Source: Mercurialis annua
Lineage: Eukaryota; Streptophyta; Magnoliopsida; Malpighiales; Euphorbiaceae
Direction: 5' to 3'
Length of the DNA stretch: 64,000 bases
Assembly: GCF_937616625.2 (NCBI RefSeq)
Contig: NC_065571.1
Location: 27,106,201-27,170,200 of the forward strand
Under the pieces are notes generated by a model. That model searched no databases and had not been told where the DNA came from. It was given only the letters and a program-made list of their open reading frames with translations. This document shows positions 37,587 to 50,689 of the stretch, piece after piece. Made by a program: the position numbers and the translations under genes. Each line of letters opens with the position of its first letter. The first letter of the stretch is position 1.

Positions 37587-40519
37587 GAAACATATCCAAG
37601 CGTTTCACCTTTTTATTAATTTAAGCCAAACATTTACAAACGTTTCGAAACAAATCCAAGCGTTTCACCTTTTTACAAATTAAGCCAAACATTTACAAAC
37701 GTTACGAAAGAAATCCAAAAGTTTCCCCTTTTTAGCGATATAAGCCGAACGTTTACAAACGTTACGAAACAAAACCAAACATTTCATATTTTTGGCAATT
37801 TAAGCCAAACGTTTAAAAATGTAACGAAACAAATCCAAATGTTTCCTCATTTTAGCGATGTAATCCAAACGTTTAAAACGTTACGAAACAAATCCAAACG
37901 TTTCCCCTTTATAGCAATTTATGCCAAACGTTTACAAACGTTACGAAACAAATCCAAACGTTTACAAACGTTACGAAACAAATCCAAACGTTTCACCTTT
38001 TTAGCTTTTGAAGCCAAACGTTTACAAACGATACAAAACAAATCCAAGCGTTTCAGCTTTTTAGCAATTTAAGCCAAACGTTTACAAACGTTACGAAACA
38101 AATCCAAGCGTTTCACCTTTTTAGCAATTTAAGCCAAACGTTTACAAACGTTACAAAACAAATCCAAGTGTTTCACCTTTTTAGCAATTTAAGCCAAGCA
38201 TTTACAAAGGTTACGAAACAAATCCAACCGTTTAACATTTTTAGCAATTTAAGCCAAACTTTTACAAAGGTTACCAAACAAATCCAAGCGTTTCACCTTT
38301 TTAGCAATTTAAGCCAAAACGTTTACAAACGTTACGAAACAAATCGAAGAATTTCACATTTTTAGCAATTTAAGCCGAATATTTACAAACGTTATGAAAC
38401 AAATCCAAGCGTTTAACCTTTTTAGCGATTTAAGCCGAACGTTTACAAAAGTTACGAAACAAATCCAAGCGTTTGACCTTTTTAGCAATTTAAGCCGAAC
38501 GGTTACAAAAGTTACGAAACAAATCCAAGCGTTTGACCTTTTTAGCAATTTAAGCCAAACGTTTACAAATGTTACGAAACAAATCCAAACGTTTCACCTT
38601 TTTAACGATTAAGCCGAACGTTTACAAACGTTACGAAACAAGACCAAAAGTTTCCCCTTTACGAAACAAATCTAAACGGTTCAACTTTTTAGCGATTGAA
38701 GCCAAACGTTTACAAACGTTACGAAACAAAACCAAGCGTTTCACCTTTTTAGTAATTTAAGCCACACGTTTAACGAAAAATCCAAGCAATTTACCTTTTT
38801 AGCAATTTAAGCCAAAAGTTTAAAAAACGTTATGAAACAAATCCAAGCGTTTCACCTTTTTAACAATTTAAGCCAAACGTTTACAAACGTTACGAAACAA
38901 ATCCAAACGTTTCACCTTTTTAGCGATTTAAGCCAAACGTTTACAATCAGTACAAAACAAATCCAAACGTTTTTCCTTTTTAGCGATTTAAGCCAAACAT
39001 TTATAAACGCTACGAAACAAATCAAAACATTTCACCTTTTTAGCAATTTAAGCCAAATGTTTACAAACGTTACGAAACAAATCCAAGCGTTTATCCTTTT
39101 TAGCAATTTAAGCCAAACGTTTACAAATGTTACGAAACAAATCAAAGCACTTCACCTTTTTAGCAATTTAAGCCAAACGTTCACAAAGGTTATGAAACAA
39201 ATCTTAAAATTTCACCTTTTTAGCGATTTAAGCCAAACGTTTACAAAAGATACGAAACAAATCCAAAAGTTTCCCTTTTTAGCGATTTAAGCCAAATGTT
39301 AGCAAAAGTTACGTAACAAATCCAAGCGTTTCACCTTTTTAGCAATTTAAGCCAAACGTTTACAAAAGTTACGAAAACATTCCAAATGTTTCCCCTTTTT
39401 AGCGATTTAAGCCAAACGTTTATAAACGTTACGAAACAAAACCAAACGTTTAAAACGTTACGAAACAAATCTAAACGTTTCACATTTTTTGCAATTTAAG
39501 CCAAACCTATATAAACGTTATGAAACAAAAACCACGCGTTTCACGTTTTTAGCAATTTAAGCCAAACGTTTACAAACGTTACAAAACAAATCCAAGCGTT
39601 TTACCATTTTAACAATTTAAGCCAAACGATTACAAACGATCCAAAATAAATCCAAGCGTTTCACCTTTTTAGCAATTTAAGCCAAACGTTTACAAACGTT
39701 CCGAAACAAATCCAAGCGTTTCACCATTTTAGCAATTTAAGCTAAACGTTTCCAAACGTTACGAAACAAATCCAAACGTTTCCCATTTTTTAGCGATATA
39801 AGCCGAACGTTTACAAACGTATTGAAACAAATCCAAGGGTTTTACCTTTTTAGCAATTTAAGCCAAACGTTTACAAACGTTACGAAACAAATCCAAGCGT
39901 TTGACCTTTTTAGCAATTAATGCCAAACGGTTACAAACGTTACGAAACAAATCCAAGCGTTTCACCTTTTTATCAATTTAAGCCAAACGTTTACAAAGGT
40001 TACGAAACAAATCCAACCGTTTTACCTTTTTAGCAATTTAAGCCAAACTTTTACAAAGGTTACCAAACAAATCCAAGCGTTTCACCTTTTTAGCAATTTA
40101 AGCCAAACGTTTACAAACATTACAAAACAAATCCCTACATTTCACCTTTTTAGCAATTTAAGCCGATTATTTACAAACGTTATGAAACAAATCCAAGTGT
40201 TTCACCTTTTTAGCGATTTAAGCCGAACGTTTACAAACGTTACAAAAAAAATCCAAGTGTTTCACCTTTTTAGCGATTTAAGCCAAACGTTTACAAACGT
40301 TACGAAACAAATCCAAACATTTCACCTTTTTATCGATTAAGCCGAACGTTTACAAACGTTACAAAACAAAACCAAAAGTTTCCCCTTGACGAAACAAATC
40401 CAAACGTTTCCACTTTTTAGCGATTGAAGCCAAACGTTTACAAACGTTACGAAACAAAACCAAGCGTTTCATCTTTTTAGCAATTTAAGCCAAACGTTTA
40501 CAAACGTAACAAAAAATCC
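37587..40519 (+). repeat. 60-bp satellite array, forward, regular register
   Basis: Cleaner than the block left of the truncated LTR. For long stretches (for example 38821-39260) successive monomers are exactly 60 bp apart. The dominant variant reads GCAATTTAAGCC and AAATCCAAGCGTTTCACC. Short 20- and 29-bp units are rare. A few internal deletions occur (for example near 38660, 38770 and 40385). The block ends where orientation flips at 40520. Confidence 0.93.
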
Positions 40520-43500
40520 AAGCGTTTGGCTTAAATCTCTAAAAAGGTGACACTATTGTTTTTGTTTCGAAACGTTTGTAAACGTTTGGCTTAAATCGCT
40601 AAAAATGGGAAATGTTTGGATTTATTTTGTAACGTTTGGCTTAAATCCCTAAAAGGTAAAACGTTTGGTTTTGTTTCGTAACGTTTGTAAACTGGCTTAA
40701 ATAGCTAAAAAGGTGAAACGTTTGGATTTGTTCCATAACGTTTGAAAACGTTTGGCTTAAATATCAAAAAAGGTGAAACGTTTTGTTTTGTTTCATAATG
40801 TTTGTAAACGTTCGGCTTAAATCACTAAAAACGCGAAACGTTTGAATTTGTTTTGTAACATTTGTAAACGTTTATCTTGAATCGCTAAAAAGGTGAAATG
40901 TTTGGATTTGTTTCGTAACGTTTATAAACATTTGGCTTAAATTGCTAAAAATGTGAGACGTTTGGATTTGTTTCGTAAAGTTTTAAACGTTTGGTTTAAA
41001 TTGCTAAAAAGGTGAAACACTTGGATTTGTTTTGTAATGTTTGTAAACGTTTGGCTTAAATTGCTAAAATGTTAAAACGCTTGGATTTGTTTCGTAACGT
41101 TTGTATACATTTGGCTTAAATCGCTAAAAAGGGGAAACGTTTGGATTTGTTTCGTTACGTTTGTAAACGTTTGGCTTAAAATGCTAAAAATGTGAAACGT
41201 TTGGATTAGTTTTGTAAAGTTTTAAACGTTTGGTTTAAATTGCTAAAAAGGTGAAACATTTGGATTTGTTTTGTTACGTTTGTAAACGTTTGCCTTATAT
41301 CGCTAGAAAGAGGAAACGTTTCGATTTGTTTCGTAACGTTTGTAAACGTTTGGCTTAAATTTCTAAAACTGTGAAACGTTTGGATTTGTTTCGTAAAGTT
41401 TTAAACGTTTGGCTTAAATCGCTAAAAATGTGAAACGTTTGGATTTTATCCTAACATTTGTAAACGTTTGGCTTAAATCGCTAAAAAGGTGAAATGTTTG
41501 GTTTTGTTTCATAACCTTTGTAAACGTTCGTCTTAAATCGCTAAAAAAGTGAAACAGTTGTATTTGTTTCGTAACGTTTTAAACTTTTGGATTTGTTTCA
41601 AAACGTTTGGTTTTTTTTGTAACGTTTGTAAACGTTAATTTTCAATCACTAAAAAGGTCAAACGTTTGGATTTGATTCCCTACGTTTTCAACGTTTGGCT
41701 TAAATCATTAAAAATGTGACACGTTTGGATATGTTTCGTAACGATTACAAACGTTTGGTGTTATTTTGTAACGTTTATAAACGTTGGATTTGCATAGCAA
41801 CAGTTTAAACGTTTGATTTTGTTTCGTAACATTTGTAAACGTTTGGTTTAAATCGCTAAAAGGTGAAATTTTTGGTTTTGTTTCGTAACGTTTGTAAACG
41901 TTTGGCTGAAATCGCTAAAAAGATGAAAAGTTTGGATTTGTTTCGTAACTTTTGTAAACGTTTCGCTTAAATCGCTAAAAAGGTGAAGCGTTTGGATTTG
42001 TTTCGTAACGTTTGTATACGTTTCGCTTAAATCGCTAAAAAGGGGAAACGTTTGGTTTTTTTTCGTAACGTTAATAAACGTTTGGCTTAAATAGCTAAAA
42101 AGGTGAAACGTTTGTTTTTGTTTTGTAACGTTTGTAAACTTTTGAATTTGTTTTGTAATGTTTTAAACGTTTGGTTTTGTTTCATAACGACTGTAACGTT
42201 TGGCCTAAATCGCTAAAAAGGTGAAACATTTGCTTTTTTGTAACGTTTGTAAACGTTTGGCTTAAATTGCTAAAAAGGGGAAACGTTTGGTTTTGTTTCG
42301 TAAAGTTTGTAAACGTTTGGATTTGTTTCGTAACGTTTGTAAACGTTTGGCTTAAATTGCTAAAAAGGTGAAACGTTTGGTTTTGCTTCGTAACGTTTGT
42401 AAACGTTTGGCTTAAATAGCAAAAAGGTGAAACGTTTGGATTTATTTTATAACGTTTGTAAATGTTTGGGTTCAATCGCTAAGAAGGTGAAACGTTTGGA
42501 TTTGTTTCGTAACATTTGTAAACGTTTTGGTTCAATCGCTAAAAAGGTGAAACGTTTGGATTTGTTTCGTATTGTTCGTAAATGTTTGGCTTAAATCGCT
42601 AAAATTTTGAAACGTTTGGTTTTGTTCTGTAATGTTAGTAAACGTTTGACTTAAATTGCTAATAAGGTGAAACGCTTGGACTTTTTACGTAACCTTTGTA
42701 AACGTTTCGTTTAAATTACTAAAATGGTCAGATGTTTGGTTTTACTTCATAACGTTTGTAAACGTTTGGATTAAATTGCAATAAAGGTGACACACTTGGA
42801 TTTGTTTCGTAACGTTTGTAAACGTTTGGCTTTGTTTCGTAACGTTTGTAAACGTTTGGCTTAATTCCACTAAAAAGGTGAATCGTTTGGATTTGCTTCG
42901 TAACGTTTTAAATGTTTGGATTTGTTTCGTAGCATTTGTAAACATTTGGCTTCAATCACTAAAAAGGTGAAACGTTTGGATTTGTTTCGTAATGTTTGTA
43001 AACGTTTGGCTTACATTGCTAAAAAGGTGAACCGCTTGGAATTGTTTCGTAACGTTTGTAAACGTTAGGATTAAATTGCTTAAAAGGTGAAACATTTGGA
43101 TTTGTTTCATAACCTTTATAAACATCCGACTTAAATCGCTAAAAAGGTGAAACGTTTGGATATGTTTTGTGACGTTTGTAAACGTTTGGCTTAAATTGCT
43201 AAAAAGGTGTAACGCTTGGATTTGTTTTGTAACGTTTGTAAATGTCTGGCTAAAATTGCTAAAAAGGTGAAACATTTGGATTTGTTTCATAACCTTTGTA
43301 AATGTCCGGTTTAAATCACTAAATAGGTGAAACGTTTGGATTTTTTTCATAATGTTTGTAAATTTGGCTTAAATAGCTAAATAGGTGAAACGTTTCGATT
43401 TGTTTCGTTTCATTTGTAAACATTTGGCTTAAATTGCTAAAAAGATGAAACGCTTGGATTTGTTTCGTTGCGTTTGTAAACGCTTGGCTTAAATTGCTAA

Positions 43501-46500
43501 AACTGTAAAATGCTTGGATTTGTTTTGTATTGTTTGTAAACGTTTGGCTGAAACTGTTAAAAAGGCGAAACATTTGGATTTGTTTCATAACCTTTGTAAA
43601 CGTTTGGCTTAAATCGTTAAAAAGGTGAAACGTTTGGTTTTGTTTTATAACCTTTGTAAATGCCCGGCTTAAATCGCTAAAAAGGTGTAACAGTTGGATT
43701 TGTTTCGTAACGTTTAAACTTTTGAATTTTTTTCGAAACTTTTGGATTTATTTCGTAATGTTTGTAAACGTTTGACTTCAATCACTAAAAAGGTGAAACG
43801 TTTGGATTTTTTTCATAAAGTTTTCAACGTTTGGCTTAAATCACTGAAAATGTGAAACGTTTGGATTTGTTTCGTAACGTTTACAAACGTTTGGTTTTCT
43901 TTCATAACGTTTATAAACGTTTGGCTTAAATCGATTAAATGGAGAAACGTTTGGTGTTGTTTTATAACGTTTGTAAACGTTTTGATTTGTATAGTAACAT
44001 TTTAAACATTTAGTTTTTTTTCTAACGTTTGTAAACGTTTGGCTTAAATCGCTAAAAAGGCGAAACGTTTGGTTTTGTTTCGTAACGTTTGTAAACGTTT
44101 GGATGAAATCGCTAAAAAGGTGAAACGTTTGGATTTATTTCGTAAAGTTTGTAAACGTTTGGCTTAAATCGCTAAAAAGGTGAAAAATTTGTGTTTGTTT
44201 CGTAACATTTGTAAACGTTTGGCTTAAATCACTAAAAAGGGGAAACATTTGGTTTTGTTTCGTAACATTTATTAACGTTTGGCTTAAATCGCTAAAAAGG
44301 TGAAACATTTTGTTTTATTTCGTAACGTTTGTAAACTTTTGTATTTGTTTAGTAACGTTTTAAACGTTTGGTTTTGTGTCATAAAGTTTGTAACGTTTCG
44401 ATTAAATCGCTAAAAAGGTGAAACGTTTAGTTTTTTGTAGCGTTTGTAAACGTTCGGCTTAAATCGTTTAAAAGGTAAAAGTTTGGTTTTGTTTCGTAAC
44501 GTTTGTAAACATTTGGAGTTGTTTCGTAACGTTTTAAACGTTTGGTTTTGTTTCGTAACGTGTGTAAATGTTTGGCTTAAATCGCTAAAAAGGTTAAACG
44601 TTTGGTTTTGTTTCGTAAATTTCTAAATGTTTGGCTTAATTCGCCAAAAGGGGAAACGTTTGGATTTGTAGCGTCTATAAACGTTTGGCTTAAATCGCTA
44701 AAAATGTGAAACATTTGGTTTTATTGCGCAATGTTAGTAAACGTTTGGCTTAAATTGCTAAAAAATTAAAACGCTTGGATTTGTTACGTAACGTTTGTAA
44801 ATGTTTGGCTTAAATCGCTAAAATTGTGAGACGTTTGGTTTTGTTTCGTAACATTTGTAAACGTTTGGCTTATACTGCTATAAAGGTGACACGCTTGGAT
44901 TTGTTTCGTAATGTTTATAATTGTTTGGCTTTGTTTCGTAACGTTTGTAAACGTTTGGCTTAAATCGCTAAAAAGGGGAAACGTTTGGATTTGTTTTGAA
45001 ACGTTTGGATTTGTTTTGTATCATTGGTAAACATTTGGCTTCAATCACTAAAAAGGTGAAACATTTTGATTTGTTTCGTAACTTTTGTAAACGTTTGGCT
45101 TAAATTGCTAAAAAAAGTGAAACACTTTGATTTGTTTCGTAACGTTTATAAACATTTAGCTTACATTGCTAAAAAGGTGAAACATTTGGATTTGTTTCCT
45201 AACCTTTGTAAACGTATGGCATAAATCGCTAAAAAGGTGAACGTTTGCATTTTTTCTTAACGTTTGTAAATTTGGCTTAAATAGCTAAAAAGGTAAAACA
45301 CTTGGATTTTTTTCGTAACGTTTGGCTTAAATTGCTAATAAGGTGAAACGCTTGAATTTGTTTCGTAACATTTGTAAACGTTTGGCTTAAATTGCTAAAA
45401 AGGTAAAACGCTTGGATTTGTTTCATAACGTTTGTAAACGTTTGGCTTAAATTGTTAAAAAGGTAAAACGCTTGGATTTGTTTCGTAACGTTTGGATTTT
45501 TTTCATACTTTTTTAAACGTTTAGCTTAAATCGCTAAAAAGGTGAAATTTTTGGATTTGTTTTGTAACGTTTGTAAACGTTTGGCTTAAATTGCTAAAAA
45601 GGTGAAACGATTGGATTTGTTTCTTATCGGTTGTAAACGTTTGGCTTAAATTGCTAAAAAGGTGAAACGCTTGGATTTGTTTCGTAACGTTTTTAAACTT
45701 TTGGCTTAAATTGCTAAAAAGGTGAAACGCTTGGATTTGTTTCGTAACGTTTTTAAACTTTTGGCTTAAATTGCTAAAAAGGTGAAAAACTTGGTTTTGT
45801 TTCGTAATGTTTGTAAACGTTTTGCTTAAAGCGCTAAAAATGCGAAACGTTTGGATTTATTTCGTAACGTTTTAAACGTTTGGTTTTGTTTCATTACGTT
45901 TGTAAACGTTTGGCTTAAATGGTTAAAAAGGCAACATGTTTGGATATGTTTCGTTACGTTTGTAGACGTTTGTCTTATATCGCTAAAAAGGTTAAACGTT
46001 TGGATTTGTTTCGTACCGTTTGTATGTGTTTGGCTTAAATCGCAAAAAAGGTGAAACATTTGGATTTGTTTCATAAATTTTGTAAACGTTTGGCTTAAAT
46101 CGCTAAAAAGGTGAAACGTTTTGATTTGTTTCGTAGCGTTTATAATCGTTTAACTTAAATAGCTAAAAAGGTGAAACGCTTGGATTTGTTTCGTACCGTT
46201 TTTAAACGTTTAACTTAAATCGCTAATAAGGTGAAACGTTTGGAATTGTTTCGTAATGTTTGTAAACGTTTGGCTTAAATCGCTACAAAGGAGAAACGTT
46301 TGGATTTATTTTGTAATGTTTGTACACGTTTGGCTTAAATTACTAAAAAGGTGAAACGTTTGGCTTAAATCGCTAAAAAGGTGAAACGCTTGGATTTGTT
46401 TAGTAACGTTTGTAAATGTTTGGCTGACATCGCTAAAAATGGGAAACGTTTGGTTTTGTTCCGTAACGTTTGTAAACGTTTGGCTTAAATTGCTAAATAG

Positions 46501-46883
46501 GTGAAACGCTTGGATTTGTTTCGTAACTTTGTTTGTATACGTTTGGCTTCAATTGCTAAAAACAGGAAACGTTTGGTTTTGTTTCTTATATTTGTAAACG
46601 TTTGGCTTGAATCGCTAAAAAGGTGGCTTAAATCGATAAAAAGGTGAAACGTTTGGATTTTTTTCGTATCGTTTTAAACGTTTGGTTTAAATCGCTAAAA
46701 AGGTGAAGCGTTTGGATTTATTTCTTAACGTTTTAAACGTTTGGATTAAACTGCTAAAAAGGTGAAACGTTTGGATTTGTTTCATAACGTTTGTAAACGT
46801 TTGACTTAATTGCTAAAAAGGTGAAACACTTCAATTTGTTTTGTAACGTTTTCAAACATTTGGCTTAAATCGCTAAAAAGGGG
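40520..46883 (-). repeat. 60-bp satellite array, reverse block
   Basis: The same satellite on the opposite strand: on the plus strand it reads GGCTTAAATCGCTAAAAAGG, then AAACGTTTGGATTTG, then TTTCGTAACGTTTG. The change from forward to reverse happens within AAATCCAAGCGTTTGGCTT at 40520-40527. Most of the block (41461-46651) is the first copy of a large duplication. No other sequence is embedded. Confidence 0.94.
41461..46651 (-). repeat. Large satellite segment, duplication copy A
   Basis: About 5.2 kb of monomers whose order and private variants recur downstream. Part 41461 to about 43225 matches 57656-59448. Part about 41733 to 46651 matches about 59442-64000 (offset 17,709 at the start and 17,366 at the end). 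Markers include TGATTCCC(T/G)(A/G)CGTTTTC, TTTGCATAGCAACAGTTTAA and AAATGCCCGGCTTAAATCG. Two neighbouring monomers, 45661-45720 and 45721-45780, are identical here but single in copy C. Confidence 0.88.
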
Positions 46884-46913
46884 AAACGTTTCACCTTTTT
46901 AGCCATTTAAGCC
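46862..46913. repeat. Inverted junction with hairpin potential
   Basis: A reverse monomer meets a forward monomer around AAACGTTT at 46884-46891. The 22-bp arms on each side (GGCTTAAATCGCTAAAAAGG and its complement CCTTTTTAGCCATTTAAGCC, plus two bases) pair with only two mismatches, and pairing can continue at monomer scale. A cruciform or foldback centred on the octamer is possible. Confidence 0.9.
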
Positions 46914-48012
46914 AAACGTTTACAAACGTTACGAAACAATTCCAAGCGTTTCACCTTTTAGCAATTTTAGCCAAATGTTTACAAATGATACGGAACAAAA
47001 CAAAACGTTTCACATTTTAAAAATTTAAGGCAAACGTTTACAAACATTACGAAACAAATCGAAGAGTTTCACCTTTTTAGCAATTTAAGCCAAACGTTTA
47101 CAAACGTTACTAAACAAATCCAAACGTTTCCCCTTTTTAGCGATTTAAGCCAAACGTTTACAAACGTTACGAAATAAAACCAAACATTTCACCTTTTCAG
47201 CGGTTTAAGCCAAACGTTTACAAACGTTACGAAAGAAAACCAAGTGTTTCACCTTTTTAGCAATTTACGCCAAACGTTTACAAACGTTACGAAACAAAAC
47301 TTAACGTTTCACATTTTAGCATTTTAAGCCAAACGTTTACAAACGTTACGAAACAAAACCAAACATTTCCCCATTTTAGCTATTTAAGCCAAACGTTTAC
47401 AAACGTTACGAAACAAATCCAAGCGTTTCACCTTTATAGCGATTTAAGCCAAATGTTTACAAACATTACGAAACAAATCCGAAAGTTTCACCTTCATAGT
47501 AATTTAAGCCAAACATTTACAAACATTACGAAAAAAATCCAAACGTTTCACCTATTTAGCAATTTAAGCCAAACGTTTACAAACGTACGAAACAAAACCA
47601 AACATTTCACCTTTTTAGTGATTTAAGTCAAACGTTTACAAACGTTACGAAACAAATCCAAATGTTTTCCCATTTTAGCAATTTAAGCCAAACGTTTATA
47701 AACGTTACGAAACAAATCCAAACGTTTCACCTTTTTAGCGATTTAAGCCAAATGTTTACAAACGTTACAAAATAAATCCGAACGTTTCACCTTTTTAGCG
47801 ATTTAAGCCAAACGTTTACAAACGTTACAAAACAAAACCAAACGTTACGAAATAAAACCAAATGTTTCACCTTTTTAGCGATATAAGCCAAACGTTTACA
47901 AACGTTACGAAACAAATCCAAACGTTTCACCTTTTTACCGATTTAAGCCAAACATTTATAAACGTTACGAAACAAAACCAAATGTTTAAAATGTTATAAA
48001 ACAAATCCAAAC
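46884..48012 (+). repeat. 60-bp satellite array, short forward block
   Basis: About 1.1 kb of forward monomers, regular in register and resembling 37587-40519 in subfamily, placed between two reverse blocks. It ends in AAATCC followed by AAACGTTT (48009-48016) and then reverse-strand sequence GCCTTAAATC. It is either an inverted insert or the result of two inversion events. Confidence 0.92.
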
Positions 48013-50189
48013 GTTTGCCTTAAATCATAAAAAAATGTCAAATGTTTGGATTTGTTTTGTAACGTTTGTAAACGTTTGGCTTAAATACCTAAAAATGTGA
48101 AATGTTTGGATTTGTTTTGTAATATTTGTAAACATTTAGCTGAAATTGCTAAAAAGGTGAAACGATTGGATTTGTTTAATAACGTATGTAAGCGTTTGGC
48201 TTAAATTGCTAAAAAGGTGAAACGCTTGGATTTTTTTCGTAACGTTTGTACACGTTTGGCTTAAATTGCTAAACTGGGAAAACATTTGGATTAGTTTCGT
48301 AACATTTGTAAAAGTTTGGCTTAAATCACTAAAAAGGTGAAATGTTTGGATTCGTTTCGTAATGTTGATAAACATTTGGCATTTGTTAAAAAGGGGAAAC
48401 GTTTCGATTTGTTCCGTAACATTTGCAAACGTTTGGTGTAAATTGCTAAAAAGGTGAAACGTTTGAATTTGTTTCGTAACGTTTGAAACGTTTGGATTTG
48501 TTTCGTAAGATTTGTAAACGTTTGCCTTAAATCGCTAAAATGGGGAAACGTTTGGATTTTTTTCGTAACGTTTATAAACGTTCGGCTTAAATCGCTAAAA
48601 AGGTGAAACGTTTGGTTTTGTTTCGTAATGTTTGTAAACGTTTGGCTTAAATTGCTAAAAAGGTGAAACGCTTGGATTTGTTTAGTAGCGTTTGTAAACG
48701 TTTGGCTAATTTTGCTAAAAAGGGGGAAATGTTTGGTTTTGTTTCGTAAACTTGTAAACGTTTGACTTAAATCGCTAAAAAGGTTGCTTCAATTGCTAAA
48801 CAGGTGAAACGTTTGGATTTGTTTTGTAACGTTTGTGTGTTTGGCTTAAATCTCTAAAAAGGGGAAATGTTTGGATTTTTTTCGTAAGATTTGTAAACGC
48901 TTGGCTTAAATAGCTAAAAATGTGGAACATTTGGATTTGTTTCGCAACGTTTGTAAACGTTTGGCTTAAATTGCTAAAAAGGGGAAACGTTTGGATTTGT
49001 TTCGTAACGCTTTAAACGTTTGGCTTAAATCGCTAAAATGGGGAAACGTTTGGATTTGTTTCGTAACATGTGTAAACGATTGATTTAAATAGCAAAAAAG
49101 GTGAAACGTTTGGATTTGTTTCGTAACGTTTGTAAACATTTGGCTTAAATTGCTAAAATGGGGAAATGTTTGGATTCGTTTCGTAACGTTTGTATACGTT
49201 TGGCTTAAATCGCAAAAATGGGAAAACATTTGGATTTGTTTCGTAAAGTTTGTAAGCGTTTGGCTTAAATCGCAAAAATGGGAAAACGTTTGGATTTGTT
49301 TCGTAACGTTTGTAAGTGTTTGGCTTAAATCGCTAAAATGTTAATCGTTTTGTTTTGGTTCGTAACATTTGTAAACGTTTGCCTTAAATCGCTAAAATAG
49401 TGAAACGTTTGGATTTGTTTCGTAACGTTTACAAACTTTGGGTTTCAATCGCTAAAAAGGTGATACGTTTGGATTTGTTTCATAATGTTTCTATACGTTC
49501 GGCTTAAATTTCTAAAAAGGTGACGCTTGGCTTTGTTTCGTAACGTTTGTAAACGTTAGGCTTAAATCGCTAAAAAGGTGAAACGTTTGGATTTGTTTCG
49601 TAACGCTTGTAAACGTTTGGCTTAAATCGCTAAAAATGTGAAACATTTGGATTTGTTTCGTAACATATGTAAACGTTTGGATTAAATTGCTAAAAAGGTG
49701 AAACGCTTTGATTTTTTTAATAACGTTTGTACACGTCTTGCTTAAATCGCTAAAATGGGGAAACATTTGGATTAGTTCCGTAAAATTTATAAACGTTTGG
49801 CTTAAATTGTGAAAAGGTGAAAGGTTTGGATTCGTTTCGTAATGTTTATAAACATTTGGCGTTTTTTAAAAAGGGGAAACGTTTAGATTTGTTTCGTAAC
49901 GTTTGCAAACGTTTGGCGTAAATTGCTAAAAAGGTGAAACGTTTAGATTTGTTTCTTAACGTTTGAAACACTTTGATTTGTTTTGTAACTTTTGTAAACA
50001 TTTGCCTTAAATCGCTAAAATGGGGAAACGTTTGGATTTGTTTTGCAACGTTTATAAACGTTCGGTTTAAATCGCTAAAAAGGTGAAACGTTTGGTTTTA
50101 TTTCGTAATGTTTGTAAGCGTTTGGCTTAAATTTCCAAAAAGGGGAAACGCTTGGATTTGTTTCGTAGCGTTTCTAAACGTTTGGCTTA
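48009..50189 (-). repeat. 60-bp satellite array, reverse block
   Basis: Reverse monomers up to the Helitron. A segment marked by TTAAAAAGGGGAAACGTTT and TTTGCAAACGTTTGG occurs at about 48385 and again at about 49865, spaced ~1.48 kb. The segment from about 48970 (TAACGCTTTAAACG, then AAAATGGGGAAACG, then GGGTTTCAATCGC) recurs after the Helitron at 52160-52620, so higher-order repetition spans the insertion. Confidence 0.92.
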
Positions 50190-50215
50190 TCTATACTATA
50201 TATAAAAGCACGGAT

Positions 50216-50229
50216 GGGGGGGGGGGGGG
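50216..50229 (+). repeat. Homopolymer of 14 G near the Helitron start
   Basis: Fourteen consecutive G, 26 bp inside the Helitron terminus. Plant Helitrons of this type often have a short G run here. The length may be inflated by polymerase or sequencing slippage. Confidence 0.85.
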
Positions 50230-50341
50230 ACAGGCAAATTTACCTAATAACCCTTTTTAATTTATAATTGATTGATTACTTAAATGAAGGTTTTATAGTA
50301 ATTGATTAATTATAATAATAAAATATTAATATTAACTGCTC

Positions 50342-50419
50342 CTAATTTATTTAGAATTTTAACTAAAGTTAAATTCCTTCCTAACTTATTTAGAATCTTA
50401 ACTAAAGTTAAATTCCTTC
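50342..50419 (+). repeat. 39-bp tandem pair in the Helitron
   Basis: Two adjacent 39-bp copies beginning CTAATTTATTTAGAATTTTA and CTAACTTATTTAGAATCTTA, each ending AAATTCCTTC, with two differences. No function evident. Confidence 0.9.
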
Positions 50420-50689
50420 TATAATTAAACTACTCTTAATATTAGTACTCAGAACCATATTAATTTTGAAAATAGTCCCTAATGCATAAGTTTAAATAGA
50501 AGACTGTTTAGTTTGATTTACGACATTATATCATAGAAAAAAAAAACAAATCAATTACTTATTATAACGACAATAAAAAAAACAAATCAACCACTAACTA
50601 TAACAAATTCAACTTTAAAAATTGAAATGATAGCTAGAAGAAATTGTATAGATACATTCATTGTATTCGTAATGGGTTGGCAGTGATTA

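Noticed and set aside
38832..39290. 152-codon plus-strand frame with regular 20-residue repeats
   Set aside because: Resembles a repetitive structural protein but simply tracks the regular 60-bp register. No leader, domain or codon signal sets it apart from neighbouring array.
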